Program-made: the position numbers and the translations under genes
Notes under the pieces: model-generated
What the model was told of the DNA's origin: nothing
What the model saw: only the letters and a program-made list of their open reading frames with translations
Databases searched by the model: none
Shown: piece by piece, positions 20,583 to 31,567 of the stretch
How positions within the stretch are numbered: the first letter of the stretch is position 1
Layout of the letters: each line of letters begins with the position of its first letter
Assembly: GCA_037043455.1 (NCBI GenBank)
Contig: JAWPHD010000133.1
Location: 434,001-498,000, forward strand
Direction of reading: 5' to 3'
From: Cyrtodaria siliqua
Lineage: Eukaryota; Mollusca; Bivalvia; Adapedonta; Hiatellidae
Length of the DNA stretch: 64,000 nucleotides

Positions 20583-22634
20583 GAAATTTCAAGTAGAAGA
20601 AATATTCAACAATGTAAAAAATTACAAGAATGTCTTGAGAATGTGTGGATATGATACCTTTGTTTTCAAGAGCATTGTATTGTGCTCTTGTTTCGCCTCT
20701 CTCATCTCTATCTTTGCTTATCATTCTCAATGATGATTAACTTCTACTAAACTGATCTGTACCTGTTCATATGATTATTCAAATTTCACTGCAAATTAAT
20801 AAAATACAAAGAGGATTGGAGATATGCATAATAGTATCTCCCTGGCACACTGTAGCCAATTAACACTAATATGCTTATCTGCATATCAGTAGTAAAAAAA
20901 CCCTCAGTTTCATCATTTTCCAGTAATATCAGCTTTTATACAGAATTATCAGGTATTATCAGTATTTAATTTTAAAGGATCAAGTTGTTATCGAACCTGA
21001 GAGCATTCCAGGTCAAACATAATTGTTGTTGCTGTCATTAGGTGAGCTACTGTTTGTTGTTTTTGTCTGCTGCTTGAAAATGTTGCAGGATTCTTTTAGA
21101 CAATAGAATGGATGTATCAAACAGTGTTGCTAGACAGGTAGTTTGTCCTCACTTGAACTTTATTCACTACAAGTTCACATGAAAATGGTTTCTGATGGTA
21201 AAAATATATTTCTTTAAATTTGTAAAAAAAAATAAAAAATAAAATGACGTGAAATTTAAAAATGAGTTCTGGATTTAATCTCTTTTTTTGAAATGCATTC
21301 ATCCGAAAAAGAGATATGTAAGATATCAGAAAAATTTGACACGGAAATTTTACATGTGAAATGACCACCCAAAATGTATTTTATTTTTTAAAAAATGTAT
21401 TTTTTTTATAATAAATGGAAAATATTTTTTGTTTGCAAATTTAGTGTCAAAACACAACACTATCTTTATGCCAAGTTTCAAAAAATATACTAGTTATCAC
21501 ATCACTTGTGGGGGAGTGTAACAAAGCCATGACATAGATATCAATAATACACTAGTGTAATAAATTGGAAATGGTGGCCAAATCATTGCTCAGTCTTTTC
21601 CATTCGTATTGGTTTACAGTCAGATTGCCTTGTCATTTTCTGTAACTTTTAAAAAATATCTGATTACATGAATTGATGGGACATTACAGAGAAGAAGTTA
21701 TATGGTAATAGATTCTCACATTCATGCCTATTTCATATTGAACTGATTATGCTCGTTTGATAAAAAGAAAATGACGCTTGTTTTACAGGGAATTTTACTC
21801 GTCAATCGGGGTAAAGATCTAGAATAAAATAGCAGATCCTGTTATATATACACACGTTATAAGCAGAAATTACGCAAAACATACTATATAGAAAACCTAA
21901 TGCACTACATGGATGTCACATGATCAGCAGAAAATGTAAATATTGCGGGACTGCATTGTTTACAAATAATAAATAAAACTCTTTTTCCCCCCCAAACTCA
22001 AGAATGAATTACTACAGACTTATTTGGGTCTATTCTCATGTCTTCATGTATCCATTTCACTGAATAAAAATCAGAAAGTGCTCAATATCTGCTTACTTAT
22101 GTGTCCCTTTACCATACTTTAAAATCTACTCTTTCTTCAGAAGAAACTGTATAAACATTGATTGGTGCCTTATGTAAGAACCTCTGAATATTTTAATCCA
22201 GAACAGTCTTCCTCTAGGGCTCAGTGAAAAGCACAAAAATTTATCTATTAGCAATGTAAATCTACTTAAGCAACAACTTGAACAAGTAATTCACTGGTGC
22301 CAAACTTTTGCCACAACAGATTTGTCATATCTTGGCTCACTTCTACCAAAGTCAGTGAGTCAATGATCAGGTACAATTTTGTTCCCCTCTTCTATTAAAA
22401 GTGCAGCAAATGTTTTATGTTTCACTAACTTTTATGACTTCTCTGATCTGATTGTAGAGTATAAATGTCCATAACTATGAGGAAATTCTGAGATTCTGAG
22501 ATAACTGTGTGTAATGTTGCAAGCTGATTTAATGTTATAGAAACATGTCTAGCCGACAATTGATGGCTGTTGGACACGCCTTTGAACTGTTTTCAACTTT
22601 TCAAATCTGTATCTTCAAAACTTTAAAGTAGACT
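20583..22634. other. Intergenic, nothing recognised
   Basis: AT-rich sequence with poly-A and poly-T runs (about 21220-21420). No repeat ends or coding signals are visible. Confidence 0.45.
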
Positions 22635-22726
22635 ACTGTCACCCCACACACAGATCTGGATGCAGAAGAAGCACACACATACTGTCACCCCACACACAGA
22701 TCTGGATGCAGAAGAAGCACACACAT
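22635..22726. repeat. Exact 46-bp tandem duplication
   Basis: The units 22635-22680 and 22681-22726 both start ACTGTCACCCCACACACAG and appear identical. Confidence 0.9.
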
Positions 22727-22789
22727 GTTCATGTTGCATTGTTAAGATTTTGAAATTATATATAAATAAAAAAATATAAAAAAAATATA

Positions 22790-23235
22790 AGAAAGTAGGT
22801 AACTAGGATACTGTGACCTACTTCCTGAGGTCATTGGCCTTCTTCTTTAATATATGTCATTGATATTGTTAACAATGTCACTAAAAGACCACTTTAGCTC
22901 TACTACTGGTATGTGATGATCCATTGTCTGTCATGTTAAGCTAGCACTTGTTTGTGCGATAACTCAATATTATATTTTTCTCAGATACTGATTTACAGAT
23001 GATACTTTGTTATTTTGTATCAGATTATAGAATGCATATCTTGACAAAAGAAATGTCAAGGTCATGTGTACTTCTGATCACTCTTGATACTGACCTACTT
23101 TGGAGGTCACTAACCTAAATAAGAAAAAATTGTTCATTCATCTTCAACATTGTCTGTGTATGACCAATGACCAATTTTTTCCCTTTTTTTTTAGACTGAC
23201 CTTGACCTTTGATGACTGCGGTGGAATCTGTAAGG
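22790..23235. repeat. Degenerate repeat with GTGACCTACTT / GAGGTCA words
   Basis: The words GTGACCTACTTCCTGAGGTC (about 22812) and CTGACCTACTTTGGAGGTCA (about 23091) recur with similar surroundings, suggesting two old monomers of a dispersed repeat. Low conservation. Confidence 0.4.
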
Positions 23236-24055
23236 TTAAAATAAAACCATTTCAGTTTTGATATCAAACAATCAAAAGTACACACAGTTTGAAAATATAG
23301 CTCTTATAGTGTTTTTGCCTAATTCATGTAAGAGAAACAGAACAAAAATGCAGGGCTGTGGAGTGAATGAGGGAGTGGGAGGGAATGGGGGAAAGAGAGA
23401 AAGTGTACTGAAATAATTTGTTATGCTATCATAAATAAAAGATACTCCCGTACATTGACTTCCATTTTCTGACGCATTAAATCTCTCATCAACCGCTATT
23501 AAAAGAAGAGAAAAAAACATACAGCTGACAAAGAACTACAGCTAACAAAAACCCATACATATAACAAAGAACCAGAGTTCCCCTAAGTAAAATATTAGGG
23601 ATTGAGAATCATGCAGTATTCCCTCATCTGTCATCAGGATTATGGAGGCAGTGAAGCCTGGGACATATCAGCTACTGAACTTAGACTTCCACCAAACATC
23701 TTACCACATGTCAGTACAGCAGAAGTAATGGTCTTGATGACAGATTTAGATTTACTAAACATGTACCTGCTGCCTGAGTAAATAAAGTAGGGCCTGATAT
23801 CATGGAGGTGCTAATGATTACAACACCCAGCAGCATAGCTAAATTATCAGCTTGTCATGAAGAGCTAGTTCTTTTTACACTTTACAGTAACCTGCAAAAT
23901 GCATCTAACACCTATCATTATATTTATGTATGTACAAATCACTACCAGAGTCTTGCATACCTGTCTTAATATGGCTTTGTAAAAAAAAGAAGCTGTAATA
24001 GAGCTGACTAATAATGGGAGACACATCACAAAGTAGAAGGTCAGATAAATATGAT
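23236..24055. other. Intergenic, nothing recognised
   Basis: No supported features. The short frames at 23272-23520 and 23865-24182 have no recognisable domain, and the latter partly lies in the neighbouring array. Confidence 0.4.
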
Positions 24056-25150
24056 GTGAAACAACATTTGAATGTAGAATCAGAACAAGATCTGAATGTA
24101 GAAGATCTGAATGTAAAGCAAGATATGTAGAAGAAGATCTGAATGTAGAACAAGACCTGAATGTTATCTTACTGTAGAACAAGAGCTAAATGTAGAACAA
24201 CATCTAAATGTATAGAAGAGGATCTGAATACACAACAGGATTGGAATGTAAAACAAGAGCTGAATATAGAACAAGATATATGAATGTAGAACAAGAGCTG
24301 AATATAGAACAAGGTCTGAATGTAAAACAAGAGCTGAATGAATGTAGGACAACATCTAAATGTAAAACAAGAGCTGAATGTAGAACGATATCTGAATGTT
24401 AAACAAGAGCTGAATGTAGAACAAGATATGATTGTAGAATTTAAGATCTGGAAGTAGAACAAGATCTGGATGTAAACCAAGATTTGAATGTAGAACAAGA
24501 TGTGGATAATTTGAATGTAGACCAAGATCTGGATGTAGAGCAAGATCTGATTGCAGTACTAGATATGAATGTAGAACAAGATCTGGATGAAGAAAAAAGA
24601 AAAAATCTGAAAGTAGATGAAAATCTGATTGTAAAATAAGATCTGAACACAGAGCAAGATATGAATGTAGAAGATCTGAATGTAGACCAAAATATGCATG
24701 TAGAAGAAGATCTGAATGTAGAACATGATCTGAATATTGAATCAGAATAAGATCTAAATGTAAAATCAGATAAATATCTGAATATAGAACAAGTTCTGAA
24801 TGTAGAACATGATCGGAATGTAGAAGAAGCATATATTAATGTAGAAGATGGACAATATAGATCTGAATGCAGAGTAGGCACAGAGAGATCTGAATGTTGA
24901 AGAAGATGAACACAGACATAAGTACAGAGGGAAATCTGAATGTAAAAGCAGCAATATTGATATCTGACTGTTGAAGCAGCATAGAGTGAACTGAATGTTG
25001 AAGATGACCACTGACATAAATACACAGGGAGATCTGAATGTAAAAAAACACAGAGATGTGATTGTAGAAGCAGCATATATTGACCTGGATGTAGAAGATC
25101 TGAATGTAATAGAAGCACAGAGATATCTGAATGCAGAAAATGCATAGAAA
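24056..25150. repeat. 18-bp minisatellite, degenerate
   Basis: The core unit is GATCTGAATGTAGAACAA (18 bases) with variants GAGCTGAATGTAGAACAA. It is dense at 24056-24840 and sparser with unrelated spacers to about 25150. Because 18 is a multiple of three, several overlapping minus-strand frames (up to 243 codons) stay open and encode hexapeptide repeats such as FYIQIL and TFRSCS. These are by-products; there is no non-repetitive domain. Confidence 0.9.
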
Positions 25151-26050
25151 GATATAAAGGACGGTAAAGCACAGAGAGAGAGACATAAACATATAGCCAA
25201 AAGAATCAGAGGTTTATAAACATTAAATGACCGAAACACTGGAAAGGAAACTAACTATAAATCAGTCTGAATACTGGACCTGTGCATATAAATGAGAATT
25301 ATGGCCGACTACTGTGAAATCTGATAATAAAATGCAATGATCTAAACACAGAAATGTTGCTGAGAAATTGAGTATTGTATGCTATAAACATACTGTTGAA
25401 TTTCAGAATATTTGGTTAAAATCTTTGAGCAAAGGCTTGTGTAGGTTTCCAGTTTCCTCCCCCATCAGCTTTGCTTCTGGTTATACAATTTCTATTATTT
25501 CATCGATATCTATCACAGCATTCCATCTAAAACATTTCTGAAAGCTTTTTTTCCCCCCTGAAGATAAGGGAAGTTAATTGTGCTCCGCTTGTTTACTACT
25601 GTTTGTTGATTCGCATGAAATTACTTCACATGTTCCAATCTCCTGTCTCCGTTATGATGGAGTTACCAGATCGGAGTAATAACAGGGAGGGTGATATTCG
25701 AAATCCAGGAACAGAATGATAATTATGTTTGAATCTTTGTTATGATATTTCCATCGCTGATTTGTTTTTAATGGTTACGCTAGAAAGGATAATAGATTGT
25801 TCAAATATGTTTTAGACATAGTATTTATTGCACTTGATGCCATTTTGCCATTTTTTGCATTGTTTATTTTTGTTATAAGCATTTAAACAAATCATATTCA
25901 ATATGGTCTATAGTGTTTTTGGTAATATTTTTCAAGTATTTTATGTCACTCTCAAGATTTAAAAAAAGATGTTTGTGCATTGATATTGGTGGTTTAATAT
26001 TAGTTGAAACTTAGCATATATGTATCAATATGATGTGATGTGAAAACGAT
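25151..26050. other. Intergenic, nothing recognised
   Basis: AT-rich, with no supported features. Confidence 0.45.
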
Positions 26051-26053
26051 AGA

Positions 26054-26825
26054 GATTATTTAACTGCTGGGTTCGATTAAAGGGAAATCCTTCATAAGAT
26101 GGTAGGCATGTAGTTCAACAAAACACCCCTTAACATCCAGTGAAGGATTTTCTTATAATCAAACGTAGCAGTTAATAATCTATTTGTTATATTTGTTTGC
26201 GTATGATTTTAGTAATAATTTTTTCACTATGTTGAATGTTCGCAGCAAATGACATCAACGTTTTGAACACTTTATTGATGTCATCACTCAATGTCACAGA
26301 TAGTTATTTTTAAGTTTGAGTTACCTTATTAATATCTAGGAATTATGAATTTTCTTTCACTGAGTATATCACAGGAAATATTTCTAGGCATGAAATATTC
26401 ATATGTGGCACATATGTATTCTACATATGTATTTCATATGAAAGTAACACGTATGTAATACATATGAAAATGTTTTTTACGAAATAAAATTAAAAACTTA
26501 AACAGGTTGTTAAAACGTTTTTTTACAATATTCTACAAAAAATATTATAAATATTTTATGTATTTTATGCATAATAGTAGTAGTAGTAGTAGTAGATCTT
26601 TATTATGTGGCATAAGTGTCTTATTTTAACATGAAAAATATATGAGGTATATATGTGACACATATGTATCATTTACATATGTGGCACATAATGATGTAAA
26701 TAACATGTCTTATATATGAAAGAAACATGCAAATAATAAGAAAGTAACACATATGTGGCACATGTCACAACATATTTCCTGTGATATAATCCTGATCTTT
26801 CGCCCATAGAAATGTAATAAATCAG
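26054..26825 (+). mobile_element. Element J, hairpin-ended copy with a nested MITE
   Basis: The left 26054-26186 is a foldback (GATTATTTAACTGCTGGG against CAGTTAATAATC, with inner GGGAAATCCTTC against GAAGGATTTTC). A body follows that matches the reverse complement of 38347-38700 (for example AACACTTTATTGATGTCAT and TTTCACTGAG). The match is broken at 26365 by a MITE and resumes at about 26789 with ATCCTGATCTTTCGCCCATAG. No protein is encoded. Confidence 0.75.
26366..26787. mobile_element. MITE nested in element J (TA target)
   Basis: The ends ATATCACAGGAAATAT and ATATTTCCTGTGATAT are perfect inverted repeats (about 17 bases with flanking T and A). Interior words CACATATGTGGCACATATG recur in both orientations near each end. 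Comparison with the copy of the host element at 38347-38700 shows the empty site, and a TA duplication fits a Tc1/mariner-type mover. A TAG trinucleotide run and short AT repeats lie inside. Confidence 0.85.
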
Positions 26826-27468
26826 ATTCTGTTGTACTTGGAGCGTCTGGAAATTCTTTGAAATTGATTGATGGAGTTGAATCTACAATACTTTAACACA
26901 AGCGGGTTCAAACTTCAGCTACTTTTTGATTTGGTATTGTTTCTACATCCCAGATATCCTGTTTTCCTGAATACTTGGACCTGAAAAAAGTACCGGTATG
27001 CGCTTTGAAGCTATTACGTTAAAAATGGGCACACATGCATCTGCGACGATTGCTGAAACATTCTTTTGAAAATGAGACCAGTTAAAAGGATTTTGTTTGG
27101 CACAATATCCGATATAGGGTACCAGACGCACATGGTCACTGACAGTGTGCATCCTTGTTTACTTTGATAAAATTATTCTTTCATTAATACTAAAATTCCA
27201 GTCAAAGAAAGGAACAAGTTTCAAAGAAGAATTTTAAGCAGATCCATTAGTTAATGACAAATTGATTTGAGAGGGGCACATTACTTGTTGATGACTGTAT
27301 GATAAATAACGATACCTGTCCCGATAAGAAGACTCCCACTGTTCACTATCTATAACCAATTTTCTGTCTGTACTAATATTTCACATGCTGTAACTGATCT
27401 TTGAGAATATTTAAATGTGTTTCTTAAACTGTTTTTGATTTATAATCTGGATTTTAAAGATTGCTGAT
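26826..27468. other. Intergenic, nothing recognised
   Basis: No supported features. Confidence 0.45.
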
Positions 27469-27805
27469 AATTGAATTGAATTGGGTTTTAAGGCGCATCA
27501 ACACATGAAAGGTTATATGGTGCCTAACAGGAATGAACATGCCAGGCTAATCCTCCATTTACATCAAGAAAAAAATATGGAGAATGGGTCTAGAACCTTA
27601 TAACCTGCAGAACTGCAGAGTTGCTGCAAATTCTATAGTAGACACTCCATTTACAATGGAGCCACGTTTCCATGTTTGCATACGTGGTGTCAAAAATTGA
27701 TAAAATGAACATGAAGAGGCGGGGTCCTACTCCTCTGCCTCCAGCGGGATTTGCAGTGCTTGTTTTCTACCCTGGCAACCACACGGGGATGCACTGAGGT
27801 TTAAT
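27469..27805 (-). mobile_element. SINE-like family C copy, internally deleted
   Basis: It opens with AATTGAATTGGGTTTTAAGG (the tail of a reverse-strand SINE) and shares CACATGAAAGGTTATATGG, TGAACATGCCAGGCT and TGCAGAGTTGCTGCAAATTC with the copy at 34303-34700. Relative to that copy about 75 bases are missing after GAGCCACGTTT. No clear tRNA promoter or target duplication was found. Confidence 0.7.
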
Positions 27806-28287
27806 TATACCTTGATTTATTATTTTATTTGAAAATGCTAAGTGGTCTACCTTACATAATATGCTTATCTTAATAGTAGCATAAAATAAATGTCAAAATA
27901 TTCACATTTTATATTTGAATAATGTTAATATTATATTCATAAAACAATTTGACTCAGTTTGCAAAAGATTAGTTAAGAAATTACAAACTTGCGTTTTTGT
28001 TTTCTTTCAAGTTTTTCCCCCCCGATTTTTACTTTTGGCTTACATAAGTTTGCCAGACATAAGCCGGTGCTAGTGCGCGTGAGAGGCATTACACGTTATA
28101 TAACCTCTCACAAACAGATTCAGTAAAACCGAATCTGCCACTTTAAATTACTCTCTTGTTTGTTGCTTCCAAGGGTTCCCCTTTTCAGTATTTATTAGGA
28201 AAGTTTTGAAAAAAAAAGCATACCTAAGAAATATTGTTATGAGAGAGATATGGTTAATAATCAGACTGAATAATAAGACAATATAAC
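27806..28287. other. Intergenic, nothing recognised
   Basis: AT-rich spacer between a family C copy and a young SINE. Confidence 0.4.
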
Positions 28288-28300
28288 AGTACTTATTTGA

Positions 28301-28574
28301 TTGAATTGATTGAATTGGATTTTATAGTCGCACCAACAGCTAAGGTCATATGGCGACTTTCCAGCTTCCATTGGTGGAGGAAGACCCCAGGTGCCCCTCC
28401 GGGCAATTTTCGTGCACGGGCGGGCACCTGGGTAGAACCACCGACATTCCGCAAGCCAGCTGGATAGCTTCCTCACATAAAGATTCCTAGGCCCCTGAGG
28501 GATCGAACCTACAGCGGTGAGGGGCAAGTGATTTCAAGTCAGAGACGTTAACCACTCGGCCACGGACGCCCCCT
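28301..28574 (-). mobile_element. tRNA-derived SINE, family A, full length with TSD
   Basis: Reverse-strand copy almost identical to 1330-1606, including the tRNA-like head at its right end (complement of TGGCCGAGTGG near 28555). A perfect 13-bp target duplication AGTACTTATTTGA lies at 28288-28300 and 28575-28587. The 88-codon minus-strand frame over the body is incidental. Confidence 0.95.
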
Positions 28575-28783
28575 AGTACTTATTTGAATGTGACTGGATA
28601 TGTGAAAAATCATTAAAAACACAGGCTGTAATCACTTAGAGCAGGAATTGTTGTGTATAGACAGACATACATCTTGTACATATTTCCATAACAGCTGCAG
28701 GTAACAGTCATGATGGGGTCTTACATCAGCACACTGATTAATGCAACTTATCTAATGGACTGGCCATTACTGACATAATGTGG

Positions 28784-30360
28784 TGGAGGTTCATTGACCA
28801 TTAACTTGGGTACTGACATAATCGGTGGTGGAGGTACATTGGCCATTAACTTTGGTACTAACATAATCCATGGTGGAGGTACATTGGCCATTAATTAACG
28901 TGGGTACTGACAGAATGTGGTGGAGGTACACTAGCCATTAACTTGGGTACTGACATAATCTGTGGTGGATGTCAATTGGCTAGTAACTTGGGTACTGACA
29001 TAATCTATGGTGGAGGTACATTGGCCATTAACTTGGGTACTGACATAATGTGGTGGAGGTACATTGGCCATTAACTTGGGTACTGATTTAATCTATGATG
29101 GAGGTACACTAGCCATTAACTTGGGTACTGACATAATCCATGATGGAGGTACATTGGCCATTAACTTGGTTACTGACATAATCCATGGTGGAGGTACATT
29201 GGGCATTAACTTGGGTACTGACATAATCTGTAGTGGAAGTACATTGGCCATTAATTGGATACTGACATAATCCATGGTGGAGGTACATTGACCATTAACT
29301 TGGGTACTGACAGAATGTGGTGGAGGTATATTGGCCATTAACTTGCATATTGACAGAATGTGGTGGAGGTACATTGGCCATTATTTGAGTATTGACATTT
29401 TCTGTGGTGGAGGTACATTGGCCATTAACTTGGGTACTGACATAATCCATGGCGGAGGTACATTGGGCATTAACTTGGGTACTGACATAAGCCATGGTGG
29501 CGGTACATTGACTATTAACTTGGATACTGACATTATCTGTGGTGGAGGTACATTGGCCATTAATTGGATACTGACATTATCTGTGGTGGAGGTACATTGG
29601 CCATTAATTGGATACTGACATAATCCATGGTGGATGTACATTGGCCATTAACTTGGGCACTGACATAATCTGTGGTGGAGGTACATTGGCCATTAACTTG
29701 AGTACTGATATAATCCATGGTGGAGGTACATTGACCATTAACTTGAGTACTGATATAATCCATGGTGGAGGTACATTTGTCATTGACTTGGGTACTGACA
29801 TAATCCGTGGTAGAGGTACGTTAGCCATTAACTGGGTACAGACAGAATGTGGTGGAGGTACATTTGTCATTCACTTGGGTACTGACATAATCCATGGTGA
29901 AGGTACATTGGCCATTAACTTGGGTGGTGGAGGTACATTGGGCATTAACTTGGGTACTGACACAATCTGTGGTGGAGTACATTGGCCATTAACTTGGGTA
30001 CTGACATTATCTTTGGTGGAGGTACATTGACCATTAACTTGGGTAGTGACATAATCCATGGTGGAGGTGCATTGGGCATTAATTTGGGTACTGACATAAT
30101 CTGTGTTGGAGGTACATTGACCATTAACTTGGGTACTGAAATTATCTTTGGTGGAGGTACATTGACCATTAACTTGGGTACTGACATAATCCATGGTGGA
30201 GGTGCATTGGGCATTAATTTGGGTACTGACGTAATCTGTGTTGGAGGTACATTGGCCATTAACTTGGGTACTGACAGAATGTGGTAGAGGTACATTGGCC
30301 ATTAATTTTGGTACTAACATAATCCATGGTGGAGGTACATTGGCCATTAACTTGGGTACT
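28784..30360. repeat. 45-bp minisatellite, about 35 units
   Basis: Units combine TGACATAATCCATGGTGG and AGGTACATTGGCCATTAACT. Some lack 3 to 8 bases. Since 45 is a multiple of three, both strands carry long repeat-only frames (up to 158 codons; 15-residue periods such as TDIIHGGGTLAINLG). No start context, signal or flanking unique domain supports a protein. Confidence 0.92.
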
Positions 30361-30600
30361 GATAGTATTCATGATTACTCTATGACAAAGGACTCTATGA
30401 GAAAGAATGTGTGCCTTGGTACCCAATAGCTGTATGAAAGGTCATTAGCCATTAACTTAGGTACTGACAGAATGTGGTGAAGGTACATTGGCCATTAACT
30501 GATAGTATTCATTATTACTCTATGACAAAGGACTCTATGAGAAAGAAGGTGTGCCTTGGTACCCAGTAGCTGTATGAAAGGTCATTAGCCATTAACTTGG
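30356..30600. repeat. 141-bp direct duplication beside the 45-bp array
   Basis: GATAGTATTCATGATTACTC and the following ACTCTATGAGAAAGAA and GTGTGCCTTGGTACCCA recur about 141 bases apart, separated by remnants of the 45-bp unit. Confidence 0.85.
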
Positions 30601-30734
30601 AAACTAGATCTACCCAAGGTACTTGCAGTATTTATGATACTCGGCATGATGACAGATGTGTCTGAGGTACTGAGGAATATGTATTGTGGATACTGACTGT
30701 ATGCATGATTACTATGTAATATATATTTTTTGTG

Positions 30735-30905
30735 GTAGAGGCAGACCATCCCATTTTCCCTGGATACAACCAGTACTGTATACCTCCCGCCATCCATAAG
30801 AATCAATACTTTCTCACTTGACAAGTCAAGCTCCTAATGGGATTCAAACTTGCAGCGGTGAGAGGCAAGAAACCTTTAGACGTCTACTATCCTGTCCACG
30901 GAGAT
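30735..30905 (-). mobile_element. SINE family D copy
   Basis: Complement of the family D body (CCGCCATCCATAAGAATCAA) and of a B-box-like GGGATTCAAACTTGCAGC, ending in CTGTCCACGGAG, the complement of an A-box-like CTCCGTGGAC. Confidence 0.75.
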
Positions 30906-30929
30906 AATTGCCCTGGGTACCTGACAGTA

Positions 30930-31118
30930 TCTATGATTACTCGGTGAGGGGGAGAGGTGCTATTTTATTTAGATTCTAAGATAACTTCCGTCAGAAGGGG
31001 AGAGGTGCCTTAATTGTCTTCCCCTATTACAAGTAAAGTGTATTAACTGTTACAGGCCCTCGTGGGGTAGGAAATTAGACAGATCCAGTACTGATATGGG
31101 GATATGACCCTACACTTT
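30930..31118. other. Flank resembling the far side of the 35-bp array
   Basis: The words GGGGAGAGGTGCCTTAATT and CCCCTATTAC with ACTGTTACAG recur beyond the array near 33178 (GGGGAGAGGTACCTTAATTTT, CCTATTATCTGTTACAG). The two tandem arrays therefore sit between two diverged copies of one segment. Confidence 0.55.
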
Positions 31119-31565
31119 AGGGAATTAGTAGAAAATTTGCCCCTAGGGATGGGAATTAGACAATAATTTTGTACATTTGTCTAATCTCCTGTATATGCCC
31201 AACACCCCATGCACCCCTTCTCCCTAGGGTTGGGAATTGGACAATCAATTTGTACATTTGTCTATATCCCCTGTGTATGCTCGACACCCATGAACCCCCC
31301 TCCCCATAGGGAAGGGAATTAGACAATCATTTGTACATTTGTCTATATCCCCAGTGTATGCCCGACACCCATGCACCCCACTCCCCATAGGGATAGGAAT
31401 TAGACAATCAATTTGTACATTTGTCTCATCCCTTGGGTATGCCTAACTCCCCATGCGCCCCCTACCCCCATGCGCCCAATACCCTAGGCATGGGAATTAG
31501 ACAATCAATTTGTACTTTTGTCTAATCCCCTGGGTATATGCCAAACATTATGCTGCCCCCTCCCC
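31119..31565. repeat. Tandem repeat of about 80-100 bp, five units
   Basis: Each unit holds GGGAATTAGACAATCAATTTG, TACATTTGTCTA, CCCCTGGGTATGCC and a C-rich CACCCCATGCACCCC stretch. Unit length varies. Confidence 0.85.
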
Positions 31566-31567
31566 TC

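Noticed and set aside
24441..25172. 243-codon Ser/Phe-rich minus-strand frame
   Set aside because: It comes from an 18-bp repeat with several frames open at the same place, and shows no recognisable domain.
29871..30347. 158-codon minus-strand and 140-codon plus-strand frames
   Set aside because: Both strands are open because of the 45-bp unit; they cannot all be genes and there is no supporting signal.
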